Shown here: positions 1 to 8,025 of the stretch, piece by piece
Numbering within the stretch: the first letter of the stretch is position 1
Layout: each line of letters starts with the position of its first letter
Program-made: the position numbers and the translations under genes
The notes under the pieces: generated by a model
The model's database searches: none
Told to the model about the DNA's origin: nothing
Seen by the model: the letters and a program-made list of their open reading frames with translations, nothing else
From: Spirosoma linguale DSM 74
GTDB lineage: Bacteria; Bacteroidota; Bacteroidia; Cytophagales; Spirosomataceae
NCBI GenBank assembly: GCA_000024525.1
Contig: CP001769.1
Coordinates: forward strand, 5,551,001 to 5,615,000
Length of the DNA stretch: 64,000 nucleotides
Reading direction: 5' to 3'

Positions 1-849
1 ATGATTCGAAAAAAACGAGGTGGTCAAAAAACACCAGTTTGGGAACCAACTCCACAGTTTGACTGGCATTATGAACGTTGGCACAAAGACAAGTACCTTG
101 ATTTTAAAGACTTCTTCGAGAAAAGCGAACTACCTCATACGGCTTTACAGGACTATGAAGAAGACGATATTGCAACGTTGGTATTTGTTTATAATAATCG
201 AGAAGAGATTCTCAAAGGGTTAACTACAGAGCGTACTTTTTTGAAGGAAATTTTCAAAAAAGCAATTGATGAAGAGCGTGAATCAAAGTATTTCATAAAA
301 CATATATCCCTCAAAAACGCTGTCCTCAAATTATTAGGTAGAGAAAAAGAAGGCTTCCCCGATGATGATCCCAAAGATCATCAATGGCGTTTTGTTGTTG
401 ACTGTCCAACGGCTGAATACGTCGTGTTGTGTGAAAATTTAAATATGCTTAAACTACCTAGAAAGGCTCTTGAACATAATATAGAGCTCTGGCATGTTGG
501 TGGTGGTAATACAAAACCAGTCGAACGATTAGGTAGCCGTCAGCTAAACTTACCTTTATTTTATTCCTGCGACTGGGATTATCACGGACTTGAAATTTAT
601 TCTCGTATTAAACGCCTACTCAAAGGCTATAAAGTCGAATTACTTATGCCACGTATAAATGCACAACGTTTTGATACTAAAACAGAATATCATAGTAGCG
701 AGTGGAATTTCAATATTCCGTTCTCTGGCCTAGAACGAGATGATTTCTCAACCAAAGCACAACTATTAATTGAAGAACTTATACGAACCGACAAATGGAT
801 TGAAGAAGAAGGTAATGATGTCGTGGAGATGATTTTTCAGATAATTTAA
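1..849 (+). CDS. Toprim-domain protein, DUF2220/JetD C-terminal-like
   Basis: The C-terminal half looks like the Toprim fold of DUF2220 proteins (the JetD subunit of Wadjet plasmid-defence systems). An acidic residue sits in VVLCENLNML (about residues 138-147), followed by a Gly-rich HVGGGN turn and then an Asp-x-Asp motif in FYSCDWDYHG. Toprim domains use such Glu/Asp residues to hold metal and cut DNA. The N-terminal 110 residues are charged and unrecognised. The reading frame opens with ATG on the first base of the window, so the true start may lie further left. Base composition is visibly more AT-rich than the following genes, which suggests transfer. Partner ATPase or SMC-like genes, if any, would lie outside the window. 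The family call is by motif only. Confidence 0.6.
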   Translation: MIRKKRGGQKTPVWEPTPQFDWHYERWHKDKYLDFKDFFEKSELPHTALQDYEEDDIATLVFVYNNREEILKGLTTERTFLKEIFKKAIDEERESKYFIKHISLKNAVLKLLGREKEGFPDDDPKDHQWRFVVDCPTAEYVVLCENLNMLKLPRKALEHNIELWHVGGGNTKPVERLGSRQLNLPLFYSCDWDYHGLEIYSRIKRLLKGYKVELLMPRINAQRFDTKTEYHSSEWNFNIPFSGLERDDFSTKAQLLIEELIRTDKWIEEEGNDVVEMIFQII

Positions 850-1156
850 TAAATTGATTACGGGTCAGGTAGTCTAGGACGATGGTATCAATAATTAATT
901 CGTCCATCAAAAAATAAAATTCCCTTCACCTCTACAAATGTCTTTGTCCCAGATGTTTTCGGGACTTTTTCCAAAAAATGGTTTCAACGTAGAGTTGTCT
1001 AAACTTCGTTTTTTCTTTGTTCTAGTCGCTTTTTCCGACTCGCGTGTGGTTACTGGCTTTGTGGATTTCAAAATTCACTTGATATGCGGTCAGTCAAATT
1101 TACACAATATACAGGTAGTTAGTTATGAAGCAGACCAGATTTGCCAACCCACCCCA
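850..1156. other. Intergenic region with a weak terminator-like hairpin
   Basis: AT-rich spacer between two convergent genes. The only structure I see is a 5-bp stem (GTCCC 946-950, GGGAC 961-965) followed by five T at 966-970, which could end transcription of the first gene. A short open frame here has no recognisable motif and I do not consider it a gene. Confidence 0.35.
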
Positions 1157-2530
1157 TTACGGCTTTACTTGCAGGCTGGCATACATCATGTCGAGTAGAC
1201 CGTTGACAATTGCATTTTCGGCAAAACCCGGCTTGAGCCGCGACGAAACGACCTCGAAGGTGTAGGTGCCAAAAGCGGCATCGTGGGGAATATAGCCCGA
1301 ACGGGCATAGCCGTTAGTTAAGGTGGTCATCAGGGTGTTGGCAAAGGGCGATTCTTTTTTAAGGCGGGTCGAAATGGGGTTGAACACCTCGCCGTTGACG
1401 GCCGTAAGCGCAATGTCGCCCAAACGGATTAACCCTAGCCGGAGAGGAATCGAATCCGCATCGGCATACGTACCCGCGTAGCCCGCCCGGCCTTCGTCCA
1501 GCCGCTTGCGTCCGGGACAGTTGATGATACGCTGATCGGTCTGCACAATCGGGTTGCTTACTTTCCGTTTAATGCCCCGCATGGTGTGTAGCACCTCTTC
1601 GCCCAGCAGTTGCCCCATCGACAGCAGCATTTGCTTTTGCTGTTCCATCAGTTTGATCACCTTCGGGTCTTTCCGATCCAGCCCTTCGCCACCGGGGGGC
1701 ATTTTATTGCTGATATCGATGCCCCGTTTGGCGTACTCCTTAACGCGGATCTCGCGTAAATCATAGGTCTGCTGGTAATAGATCGGGTTCTGGTCACCAC
1801 AGGCCCCGGTCGACCAGAGGGCTATGGTCTCATCGTCGAAGTTGTTTTCCAGATAACGCGAGGTAGCCCCCGGAACATCTCCGCTCACCTGATCGAACAT
1901 GCCGGAAATAACGCCGTGCATGGCATAGTTGTAATAGATGGCAATGGGTTTACCGCCCAGCGATTCAAAGGTGACCACGGCTACGGTTTTGTCGGAGGGA
2001 CCATCATAATTCGGACCTTCCCACCACCGGCGGGTGTCGGGGTCAATGATATTGCGGTTCACATTGATATACGACACACCTTCGCCGTAGCCGACACGGG
2101 CGGGCTGTAGCTTGTCTTTCGCCAGTTTGACGGCACTCGCAATTTTAGACTCAAAGGCGTCACCACTGATCCCAAACGGCACGCTGTGCGTATGCGTAGC
2201 GGTGATCAGTATGTTTCGGGTAGGAATGCCCGATGTAGCCGTAATCTTAGCGAGAATACGATCCGCCATTTCGTCATTGATGCCCCCAATATCGACCGAA
2301 ACGAGCGCTACGGTTGTCGTGCCATTGTTGACGACAACCGCCCGGGAGTATATGTTGTCGTTGATACCGAAATACGGTTTTTTGAGTTCGTTCAGGGCAG
2401 GGGTTATGTCTACCTTGGCCGCCCCTACCGAGAGCAACGCTGGTGAAGTCGATTGGGCCACAACCACGTTTACAGCGGTGGTTAAAGCCATAAGCAACAG
2501 GCTTATCGTAACTAATAGCCGTTTTTTCAT
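1157..2530 (-). CDS. Neutral/alkaline ceramidase-family secreted protein
   Basis: The 457-residue product starts with a signal peptide (MKKRLLVTISLLLMALTT...). It continues with the typical opening of neutral ceramidases, VGAAKVDITP, and the metal-site motif ATHTHS near residue 110. Later comes a segment like the family's GD.. cleavage-product region (WSTGACGDQNP). These enzymes hydrolyse the amide bond of ceramides, though many bacterial relatives act on unknown substrates. The length is shorter than full ceramidases (about 650 residues), so the C-terminal immunoglobulin-like domain is absent. I chose the ATG at 2530 because it begins a clean signal peptide; a longer frame reaching 2641 adds an unlikely extra hydrophobic stretch. 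It lies 163 bp downstream of the kinase on the same strand. Confidence 0.75.
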   Translation of the reverse strand: MKKRLLVTISLLLMALTTAVNVVVAQSTSPALLSVGAAKVDITPALNELKKPYFGINDNIYSRAVVVNNGTTTVALVSVDIGGINDEMADRILAKITATSGIPTRNILITATHTHSVPFGISGDAFESKIASAVKLAKDKLQPARVGYGEGVSYINVNRNIIDPDTRRWWEGPNYDGPSDKTVAVVTFESLGGKPIAIYYNYAMHGVISGMFDQVSGDVPGATSRYLENNFDDETIALWSTGACGDQNPIYYQQTYDLREIRVKEYAKRGIDISNKMPPGGEGLDRKDPKVIKLMEQQKQMLLSMGQLLGEEVLHTMRGIKRKVSNPIVQTDQRIINCPGRKRLDEGRAGYAGTYADADSIPLRLGLIRLGDIALTAVNGEVFNPISTRLKKESPFANTLMTTLTNGYARSGYIPHDAAFGTYTFEVVSSRLKPGFAENAIVNGLLDMMYASLQVKP

Positions 2531-2693
2531 GTGCTTAGTCAGGAAGGTTAGAAGCAGGGTCGCAAGTAGTAGCGTAACGTAAAGATACACCTGATAGGCA
2601 AAGCTTGCTACGAGCTGGTTGGCAACCGTTGCCTCACCCACTTCTCCCCTAGCCGTTTCGGTTGAGTATGTGCTGATACACGTCAGTATTTCC

Positions 2694-4061
2694 TTAGAAC
2701 ATCAGGCTAAACGTGCTCCCCTGGCCCGGTATGGATTCGGCGGTGAGCTGGCCGTTGTGGAGCTGCATGATCTGGCGAGACAGACTTAGGCCGATTCCCG
2801 AACCCGTTTTCTTGGTCGTGTAGAAAGGAATGAAAATCTGCTCCAGCGCTTCGGGTTCGATACCGGCCCCATTATCGGTAACGCGGATGACAACGCGCGT
2901 CCCCATAGCTTCCGCTTCGATGCGGATAGCTGGGTTGGGCGTTTTACCCAGGCTTTCGACAGCATTTTTTATCAGGTTTAGCAGTACCATTTCAATCTGA
3001 GCAGCATCGGCCCGAATGGCCAGCTCAGGCGATGATACCGAGATCGCCACCTGGTGTTTCTGCGCGTCGGCCTGAACCAGATGGACTACGTTTCGCAGCA
3101 GTTGTTCCACCGATACATCGGCGAAAACCGGCTGGGGAATGGTCGTGAAATGCCGGTACGCATCCACAAATTGCATGATGCCTGCGCCCCGCTGTTCAAT
3201 CGTCGTCAGGGCATCACGCAGGTCGTTGACGGATTCGGCCACAAAGGCCAATTCAGCCGGGGATTGTTGACCCGTATACTCCGGCAACGAAAGCGGCACC
3301 AGGTCCGTCTCGACAATGTCGCGCATAGTACCCGCCAGCGATACAATCGGCGTGATGGAGTTCATGATCTCGTGCCGTAGCACCTTCGTCAGGTTTTGCC
3401 AGGCGTCGAGTTCGCGCTGCTGTAGTTCGGAGCGGATGTTTTGCATGGACGCCACCGTAACCAGCCGCCCCCGCAGCCGCACGGCTGTGCACCGAACAGA
3501 CAGCTCACCATCAGCACCGGTCTGGTACGATACCGGAGTCGATGAGTTAGTCGACGACCGGAGCATGTCGGCCAAATCGGGGTGAGTTGCCTGAAGGTCG
3601 TTAAGGGTACGAAGCCGGTAAATACCCAACAGCCGCAAGGCCGTTTGATTGACCAGTTCGACCTGACCAGTAGCGTCGAAAGTCAGCAGGCCAACGCTCA
3701 CGTGCTGCACGATGGTATTGACGTAGTGGAGGTTGGCCTCTTTCTCGGCCCGGGCCTGACGGAATGCGTCCAGCACCTCGTTGAACTGGTCGTTCAGTTC
3801 GTGGAAAGATGGGCCCAGGTTGCTATCGGCGCGAAAGGCCACGGCGAAATCGGAATAGCGCACCGATTCCAGAAAACGCGTCAGCTTACGGTTCACGCTC
3901 GTTACGTACCGGTACAGATTGACCGATAAAACGATGTGCCCAATGACGAAAGGAAAGAGCAGCAGACCATTGGCCTGCTCAAGATAGAAATAGGTGATCG
4001 CCCCGGTAAGGCCAACGATGCCGACGATGCGCCAGCCTATACCGAGGGCGAATCGATTCAT
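2694..4061 (-). CDS. Membrane sensor histidine kinase (NtrB/NtrY type)
   Basis: Two N-terminal membrane segments (about residues 8-26 and 30-50) lead into a short HAMP-like linker. A PAS-like domain (about 108-210) follows, then the phospho-acceptor motif VLRHEIMNSITP with His230. The ATPase domain shows the N box (NLIKNAVES), G1 (DNGAGIEP) and G2 (TGSGIGLSLS). The HEIMNS form of the H box is typical of kinases that pair with NtrC-type regulators, and one is encoded at 6446-7816. The start codon follows the desaturase stop by one base, so translation of the two is probably coupled. No periplasmic sensor domain of any size is present, so a membrane-state or intracellular signal is likely (inference). 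Confidence 0.9.
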   Translation of the reverse strand: MNRFALGIGWRIVGIVGLTGAITYFYLEQANGLLLFPFVIGHIVLSVNLYRYVTSVNRKLTRFLESVRYSDFAVAFRADSNLGPSFHELNDQFNEVLDAFRQARAEKEANLHYVNTIVQHVSVGLLTFDATGQVELVNQTALRLLGIYRLRTLNDLQATHPDLADMLRSSTNSSTPVSYQTGADGELSVRCTAVRLRGRLVTVASMQNIRSELQQRELDAWQNLTKVLRHEIMNSITPIVSLAGTMRDIVETDLVPLSLPEYTGQQSPAELAFVAESVNDLRDALTTIEQRGAGIMQFVDAYRHFTTIPQPVFADVSVEQLLRNVVHLVQADAQKHQVAISVSSPELAIRADAAQIEMVLLNLIKNAVESLGKTPNPAIRIEAEAMGTRVVIRVTDNGAGIEPEALEQIFIPFYTTKKTGSGIGLSLSRQIMQLHNGQLTAESIPGQGSTFSLMF

Positions 4062-4062
4062 A

Positions 4063-5040
4063 TTACCCGGCTATCCAGCTAAATGGATACTCAAGCGTAG
4101 GAACTTTGGTGCGCTCGGCAATCCGGCGTAGGCGGCCCGGTAAGGCCATCACATAATCGCGGGCACGCTGACCGGCATCGTTGAGATCGGTGATGGTGTC
4201 AATCTTCCAGTCGACCAGCAGCGATTCAGCAATTTCGATGTAATCGTAGGTCGTATACACGCCCAACCGCTGGGCCGCATCCGAAAAATGGCTGAATGTC
4301 TGCCCGATCTTCACCCCACTTTCGCGGAGGAAGTGCGCTGGCATCACGATTTTCTTACGCATCATGTCTTCAAAGGCCAGCATCATTTCAGACGGATCGA
4401 CTTCAAATATCTGACGGACAAAATCTTTGTACGCTTTGGCATGGCGCATCTCGTCGGACGCGATGACTCCGCAAATTTTCGACAGTTGGTTGCAGCCCGC
4501 CTGTTTGGCCAGCGTGGCCGTTCGGCGGTGCGACACGTTGGTGGCTAACTCCTGAAAAGACGTGTAAACGAAGTTCCGGTAGGGGTCTTTGCCGGTACCA
4601 ATGTCGAAACCATCAGCAATCAGGTACTGCGTCGATACTTCCATAGCCCGCATATTTACCCGACCCGACAGGTACAGAAACTTGTTCAGCAGGTCGCCGT
4701 GGCGGTTTTCCTCTGCCGTCCAGCTACGAATCCAGCGCGTCCAGCCTGCTGTGCTGCCCTGCTCAATGCCTTCCATATCCATCAGCCACGATTCATACGT
4801 TGGCAAAGCTTCTTCCGTAATTGTATCGCCAACCAGCACGGCTACGTAATCGTAAGATAACTCGCGGGTGCTTTCGCGGAGTAACTTAACTTCATCCAAA
4901 AATGATTCTCGTGTGGAATCGGGCAACAAATCAGCAGGTTGCCAATTAGTCTCGATAGGCTTAAGGAATTCATCCACCGATGCATCGATTTTCTCACCGA
5001 CGAATCGCATTACGTCCAAACGTGTGCCAGATATTATCAT
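4063..5040 (-). CDS. Acyl-ACP desaturase (ferritin-like di-iron enzyme)
   Basis: Soluble fatty-acid desaturase of the stearoyl-ACP type, which introduces a double bond into acyl chains carried on ACP using a di-iron centre. The two EXXH-type iron motifs are visible: EENRHG (about residue 110) and DEMRHA (about 196). Bridging residues lie in SFQELATNVSHRRTA. The length of 325 residues fits the family. It is the first gene of a minus-strand unit with the sensor kinase (stop TAA, one base, ATG). Placing a membrane-fluidity enzyme directly before a membrane sensor kinase suggests that both respond to envelope lipid state; that is inference. Confidence 0.92.
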   Translation of the reverse strand: MIISGTRLDVMRFVGEKIDASVDEFLKPIETNWQPADLLPDSTRESFLDEVKLLRESTRELSYDYVAVLVGDTITEEALPTYESWLMDMEGIEQGSTAGWTRWIRSWTAEENRHGDLLNKFLYLSGRVNMRAMEVSTQYLIADGFDIGTGKDPYRNFVYTSFQELATNVSHRRTATLAKQAGCNQLSKICGVIASDEMRHAKAYKDFVRQIFEVDPSEMMLAFEDMMRKKIVMPAHFLRESGVKIGQTFSHFSDAAQRLGVYTTYDYIEIAESLLVDWKIDTITDLNDAGQRARDYVMALPGRLRRIAERTKVPTLEYPFSWIAG

Positions 5041-5156
5041 GTATAAGTAACAAAGAAAGGGGTCGATATATCCCAGTGTCTGGCAAAGTTCGGGGAAAAG
5101 AACCGATGTTTTTGATTCGCATTCGTTTTTCTTCCGTACTATAAACGACTCCTTGT

Positions 5157-5164
5157 TAATTTTG
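5157..5164 (+). promoter_or_regulatory. Candidate -7 promoter box for the acyltransferase gene
   Basis: TAATTTTG matches the Bacteroidota -7 consensus TAnnTTTG exactly and lies 38 bp before the start codon at 5202. A good -33 TTTG box at the usual distance is not evident, so the call is tentative. Confidence 0.35.
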
Positions 5165-5201
5165 GGCTATACTAGCTGCTTCGCTGACGCCTGTAGGCCC
5201 T

Positions 5202-5942
5202 ATGAAAAAAGTTTTAGATTACGTATTGAGCTGCGTTTACCTCCTCTATTTTGGACTGGTCTTGTGTATATTTCATCTTGCCCAGGCCACTGCGTTTAAC
5301 CTGTTTGGCCGTCCGGCGCATAAAAAAACGGTCGATTGGATGAATGCCTTTATTGCTTACGGCTGGTACTTAACCGGAAGCACCATCGCCTATCGACCAT
5401 TAACTAACCTCCCCACCGACCGCCCCATTATTTTCGTTGCCAACCACCAGAGTATGTTCGACATTTCGCCCATCATCTGGTTTCTGCGTCGGCATACGCC
5501 CACGTTTGTTTCCAAGATCGAACTGGCGCACGGCATTCCCGGCGTTTCGTACAACCTCCGCAAAAGTGGCGCGGCTCTCATCGACCGAAAAGACCCTAAA
5601 CAGGCCATTGTGGAAATTGCCCGACTGGGTAAGCTCATTCAGCAGCAAAACATTTCTGCCGTGATTTATCCGGAGGGGACACGGTCTGCATCGGGGCAAA
5701 TGCGCCCGTTTGTAACGGGTGGGGTGGCGACTTTACTTAAACGGGCTCCATCAGCACTGGTGGTGCCCATTACCATTCGGGGAACGGGTCACTTTAACCC
5801 GAAAGGTCTGTTTCCACTCCGGTCCTTTTCAAAAATGTCGTGGACTGTATTGCCCGGCATCGAACCCACTGGCCGTACACCCGACGAGGTGGTAAAGCTA
5901 GCGCAGGAAGCGATTGCCGAGGAGTTGAGCAAGGCTATTTAA
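5202..5942 (+). CDS. plsC: 1-acyl-sn-glycerol-3-phosphate acyltransferase (PlsC family)
   Basis: Transfers an acyl chain to lysophosphatidic acid to make phosphatidic acid at the inner membrane. The catalytic HX4D motif is seen in ANHQSMFDISP (about residues 80-90). The substrate-binding motif IYPEGTRSASG follows at about 150-160. An N-terminal hydrophobic segment (residues 8-30) anchors the protein. The 246-residue length is normal. It is divergent from the desaturase, with 161 bp between the two starts. It is the third lipid-metabolism gene in the first 6 kb, together with the desaturase and ceramidase-like genes. Confidence 0.9.
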   Translation: MKKVLDYVLSCVYLLYFGLVLCIFHLAQATAFNLFGRPAHKKTVDWMNAFIAYGWYLTGSTIAYRPLTNLPTDRPIIFVANHQSMFDISPIIWFLRRHTPTFVSKIELAHGIPGVSYNLRKSGAALIDRKDPKQAIVEIARLGKLIQQQNISAVIYPEGTRSASGQMRPFVTGGVATLLKRAPSALVVPITIRGTGHFNPKGLFPLRSFSKMSWTVLPGIEPTGRTPDEVVKLAQEAIAEELSKAI

Positions 5943-5957
5943 ATTACTGCCTGATTA

Positions 5958-5990
5958 TTTGTAACGATTAATCAGAAGCGCGTATATTTA
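5958..5990 (+). promoter_or_regulatory. Candidate promoter for the coiled-coil gene
   Basis: TTTG at 5958-5961 and TATATTTA at 5983-5990 are separated by 21 bp. This resembles the Bacteroidota -33/-7 pair (TTTG, TAnnTTTG) with one mismatch. It lies just before the ATG at 6008. Confidence 0.3.
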
Positions 5991-6007
5991 CACAAAAACC
6001 CACCTGT

Positions 6008-6439
6008 ATGACACCCGACAAACGCCTTGATCAGATTGAGCCCATCCTAGCCGATGTCGCCTTAAAAACTGACCGTCTGATTGAGTCGAACGGCCAGATT
6101 CTTGAAATAGCAACGCGAGCCGATGCAAACGCAACTATTGCCGCTAAAGGCATAGCCGATTTAACAATCGAAATGCGTCAGCAATTTGGGCATCAGCAAC
6201 ATCAAATCGACCAGCTCAAAACAGAGATGAACGAGCGGTTTGGGCACGTTGATGAACAATTCAGCCAGATGAATAATCGATTCGGACAAATAGACGAACG
6301 ATTCGAACAAATGAACGAGCGATTTGGACAGCAACAAGCTCAAATTGATCTGTTACGGACAGAAATGAATCATAAATTTGCTCAAGTCACGCAAACGCAG
6401 GAGCAGATTTTAACACTTCTGCTTGACCGTCTCAAATAA
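6008..6439 (+). CDS. Heptad-repeat coiled-coil protein, function unknown
   Basis: A 143-residue, highly charged and Gln-rich protein without signal peptide or membrane segment. Residues 58-115 are built of consecutive 7-residue units of the kind MNERFGH, VDEQFSQ, MNNRFGQ, IDERFEQ, MNERFGQ, with Met/Ile/Val and Phe at the a and d positions. That pattern is a long parallel coiled coil. The N-terminal 50 residues also look helical. Similar small proteins are common and unassigned in Cytophagales. I cannot name a function. It is convergent with the response regulator, with only 6 bp between their stop codons. Confidence 0.75.
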   Translation: MTPDKRLDQIEPILADVALKTDRLIESNGQILEIATRADANATIAAKGIADLTIEMRQQFGHQQHQIDQLKTEMNERFGHVDEQFSQMNNRFGQIDERFEQMNERFGQQQAQIDLLRTEMNHKFAQVTQTQEQILTLLLDRLK

Positions 6440-6445
6440 CCAAAC

Positions 6446-7816
6446 CTACAGGCCAAACTTCTCCAGCCGCCGGTACAACGCCTGCCGCGATACACCCAAT
6501 TCGCGAGCTACGTCGGTAATACTGCCCCGATGCTTCTGCATCGCCTGCTGAATCAGTTGGCGCTCCATATCTTCCAGCTGCAGGGTTTCATTGACGGGAG
6601 AAGCCACATTACCATCTTTCCGAAATACAAAGTTGGCGGGCTCCAGCAGCGTACCTGACGTCAGTTCCGGACGGGCCAGAATGACTGCCCGCTCCACCGC
6701 ATGCTGTAATTCCCGAACATTACCCGGCCAGCGATACTGTTTCATTTCGGCCAGCAATGCCGGACTTAATCCAGACACAGACCGGTTATACTGCTTCGCG
6801 TATTTTTTCAGGAAAAACTCGGCCAGCGGCCCAATATCAGAAGGGCGCTCGCGCAGAGGTGGTAGGTTAAGCTCAATGGTATTGATCCGATAGAGCAGAT
6901 CCTGCCGGAAACCACGCTCGGCCACCCGCTCATTCAGGTCGGCATTGGTAGCACAAATGAGCCGCACATCGATAGCGCGGGCCTTGTTGGAGCCAACACG
7001 CGTTACCTGCCGCTGCTGTAACACCGTCAGGAGCCGGGCCTGCTGCGAAGGGGTCAGGTTGCCAATTTCATCCAGGAAAATGGTGCCGCCGTTGGCTTCT
7101 TCAAACCGACCGGCGCGGTCGTCACGGGCATCGGTGAACGCCCCTTTTACATGGCCGAACAGCTCACTTTCGAACAGACTCTCCGTCAAAGCGCCTACAT
7201 CGACGCTGACGAAAGGCTTATCCTTACGGTGGGAATTTTCGTGGATAGCCCGCGCAACCAGATCTTTACCGGTCCCATTTTCACCCAAAATAAGCACGTT
7301 GGCATCGGTGGGCGCAACCTGTTCAACTGTTTCCAGAATAGGGCGCATGGCGTTGCCAATGATGGATGTGCTGCCCGAGCTTCCTTTTTTGCGGTTGGTC
7401 TTCGGGGCATCGTCCCGCTCCTCTACTTCTTCTTTTTTTCCGTTTACGGCTCCGCGGATCGTATCCAGAAACTTATCATTTTGCCAGGGTTTCAACACAA
7501 AGTCGACGGCCCCGGCCTTGATCGCCCGCACTGCCATTTCGACATCGCCATAGGCTGTAAAGAGGACGACCCGCGCTTTGGGGTCGATGTCCAGGATACG
7601 GTCGAGCCAGGCGAACCCTTCGCGGCCACTGCTGACATCGCGCTGAAAATTCATATCGAGCACGATGGCGTCGTAGCGGTTGTTGTTGAGCAGAAACGGT
7701 AGTTTTTCAGGATTTTTCTCGATATCGACTGCGCCGACGTGCCGTTTCAACAACAGTCGGGCTGCGAGTAATACATCGGGATCATCGTCGACGAGTAAGA
7801 GTTTGGCATCTTGCAT
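6446..7816 (-). CDS. Sigma-54-type (NtrC family) response regulator
   Basis: The order is receiver domain (phospho-acceptor Asp54 in IVLDMNF, conserved Lys in VLKPWQ), AAA+ activator domain and Fis-type helix-turn-helix. The AAA+ domain has Walker A GENGTGKD at 178-185, the sigma-54 contact loop as GAFTDA at 225-230 and Walker B GGTIFLDEIG. The helix-turn-helix ends GSITDVARELGVSRQALYRRLEKFGL. It should activate sigma-54 promoters after phosphorylation, probably by the kinase at 2694-4061. The contact loop reads GAFTDA, not the canonical GAFTGA. I start it at 7816, where the receiver domain begins; an ATG at 7870 would add 18 residues unlike the family. Likely targets are the UAS sites described at 9873 and 50379. 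Confidence 0.92.
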   Translation of the reverse strand: MQDAKLLLVDDDPDVLLAARLLLKRHVGAVDIEKNPEKLPFLLNNNRYDAIVLDMNFQRDVSSGREGFAWLDRILDIDPKARVVLFTAYGDVEMAVRAIKAGAVDFVLKPWQNDKFLDTIRGAVNGKKEEVEERDDAPKTNRKKGSSGSTSIIGNAMRPILETVEQVAPTDANVLILGENGTGKDLVARAIHENSHRKDKPFVSVDVGALTESLFESELFGHVKGAFTDARDDRAGRFEEANGGTIFLDEIGNLTPSQQARLLTVLQQRQVTRVGSNKARAIDVRLICATNADLNERVAERGFRQDLLYRINTIELNLPPLRERPSDIGPLAEFFLKKYAKQYNRSVSGLSPALLAEMKQYRWPGNVRELQHAVERAVILARPELTSGTLLEPANFVFRKDGNVASPVNETLQLEDMERQLIQQAMQKHRGSITDVARELGVSRQALYRRLEKFGL

Positions 7817-8025
7817 ATCCCAAAGATAGAAGTAGGAAGGATTTGTTGCACCCGGATACTGATTCAACAACGAATTACGGTTTTCTTACGTACTTTGACC
7901 CGTTAAAAGTCGTTGAGCGGTCATTAATTCGCATTGATGGTCATTATGTAGTATCAACCGCTGTAGTTGTTGCCGAAGCCTACATGCCCATTAAACGAGT
8001 GGCCATCGACTACCCCGTACGACCA

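Noticed and set aside
938..1198. 86-codon open frame in the spacer after the first gene
   Set aside because: No motif, no ribosome site, and its end overlaps the well-supported ceramidase-family gene on the other strand.
2112..2582. 156-codon frame opposite the ceramidase-family gene
   Set aside because: Mirror frame of a strongly supported coding sequence; composition is what a GC-rich antisense frame gives.
6945..7702. Long plus-strand frames opposite the NtrC-type regulator
   Set aside because: They lie wholly inside the regulator gene, whose motifs are complete; no protein features of their own.
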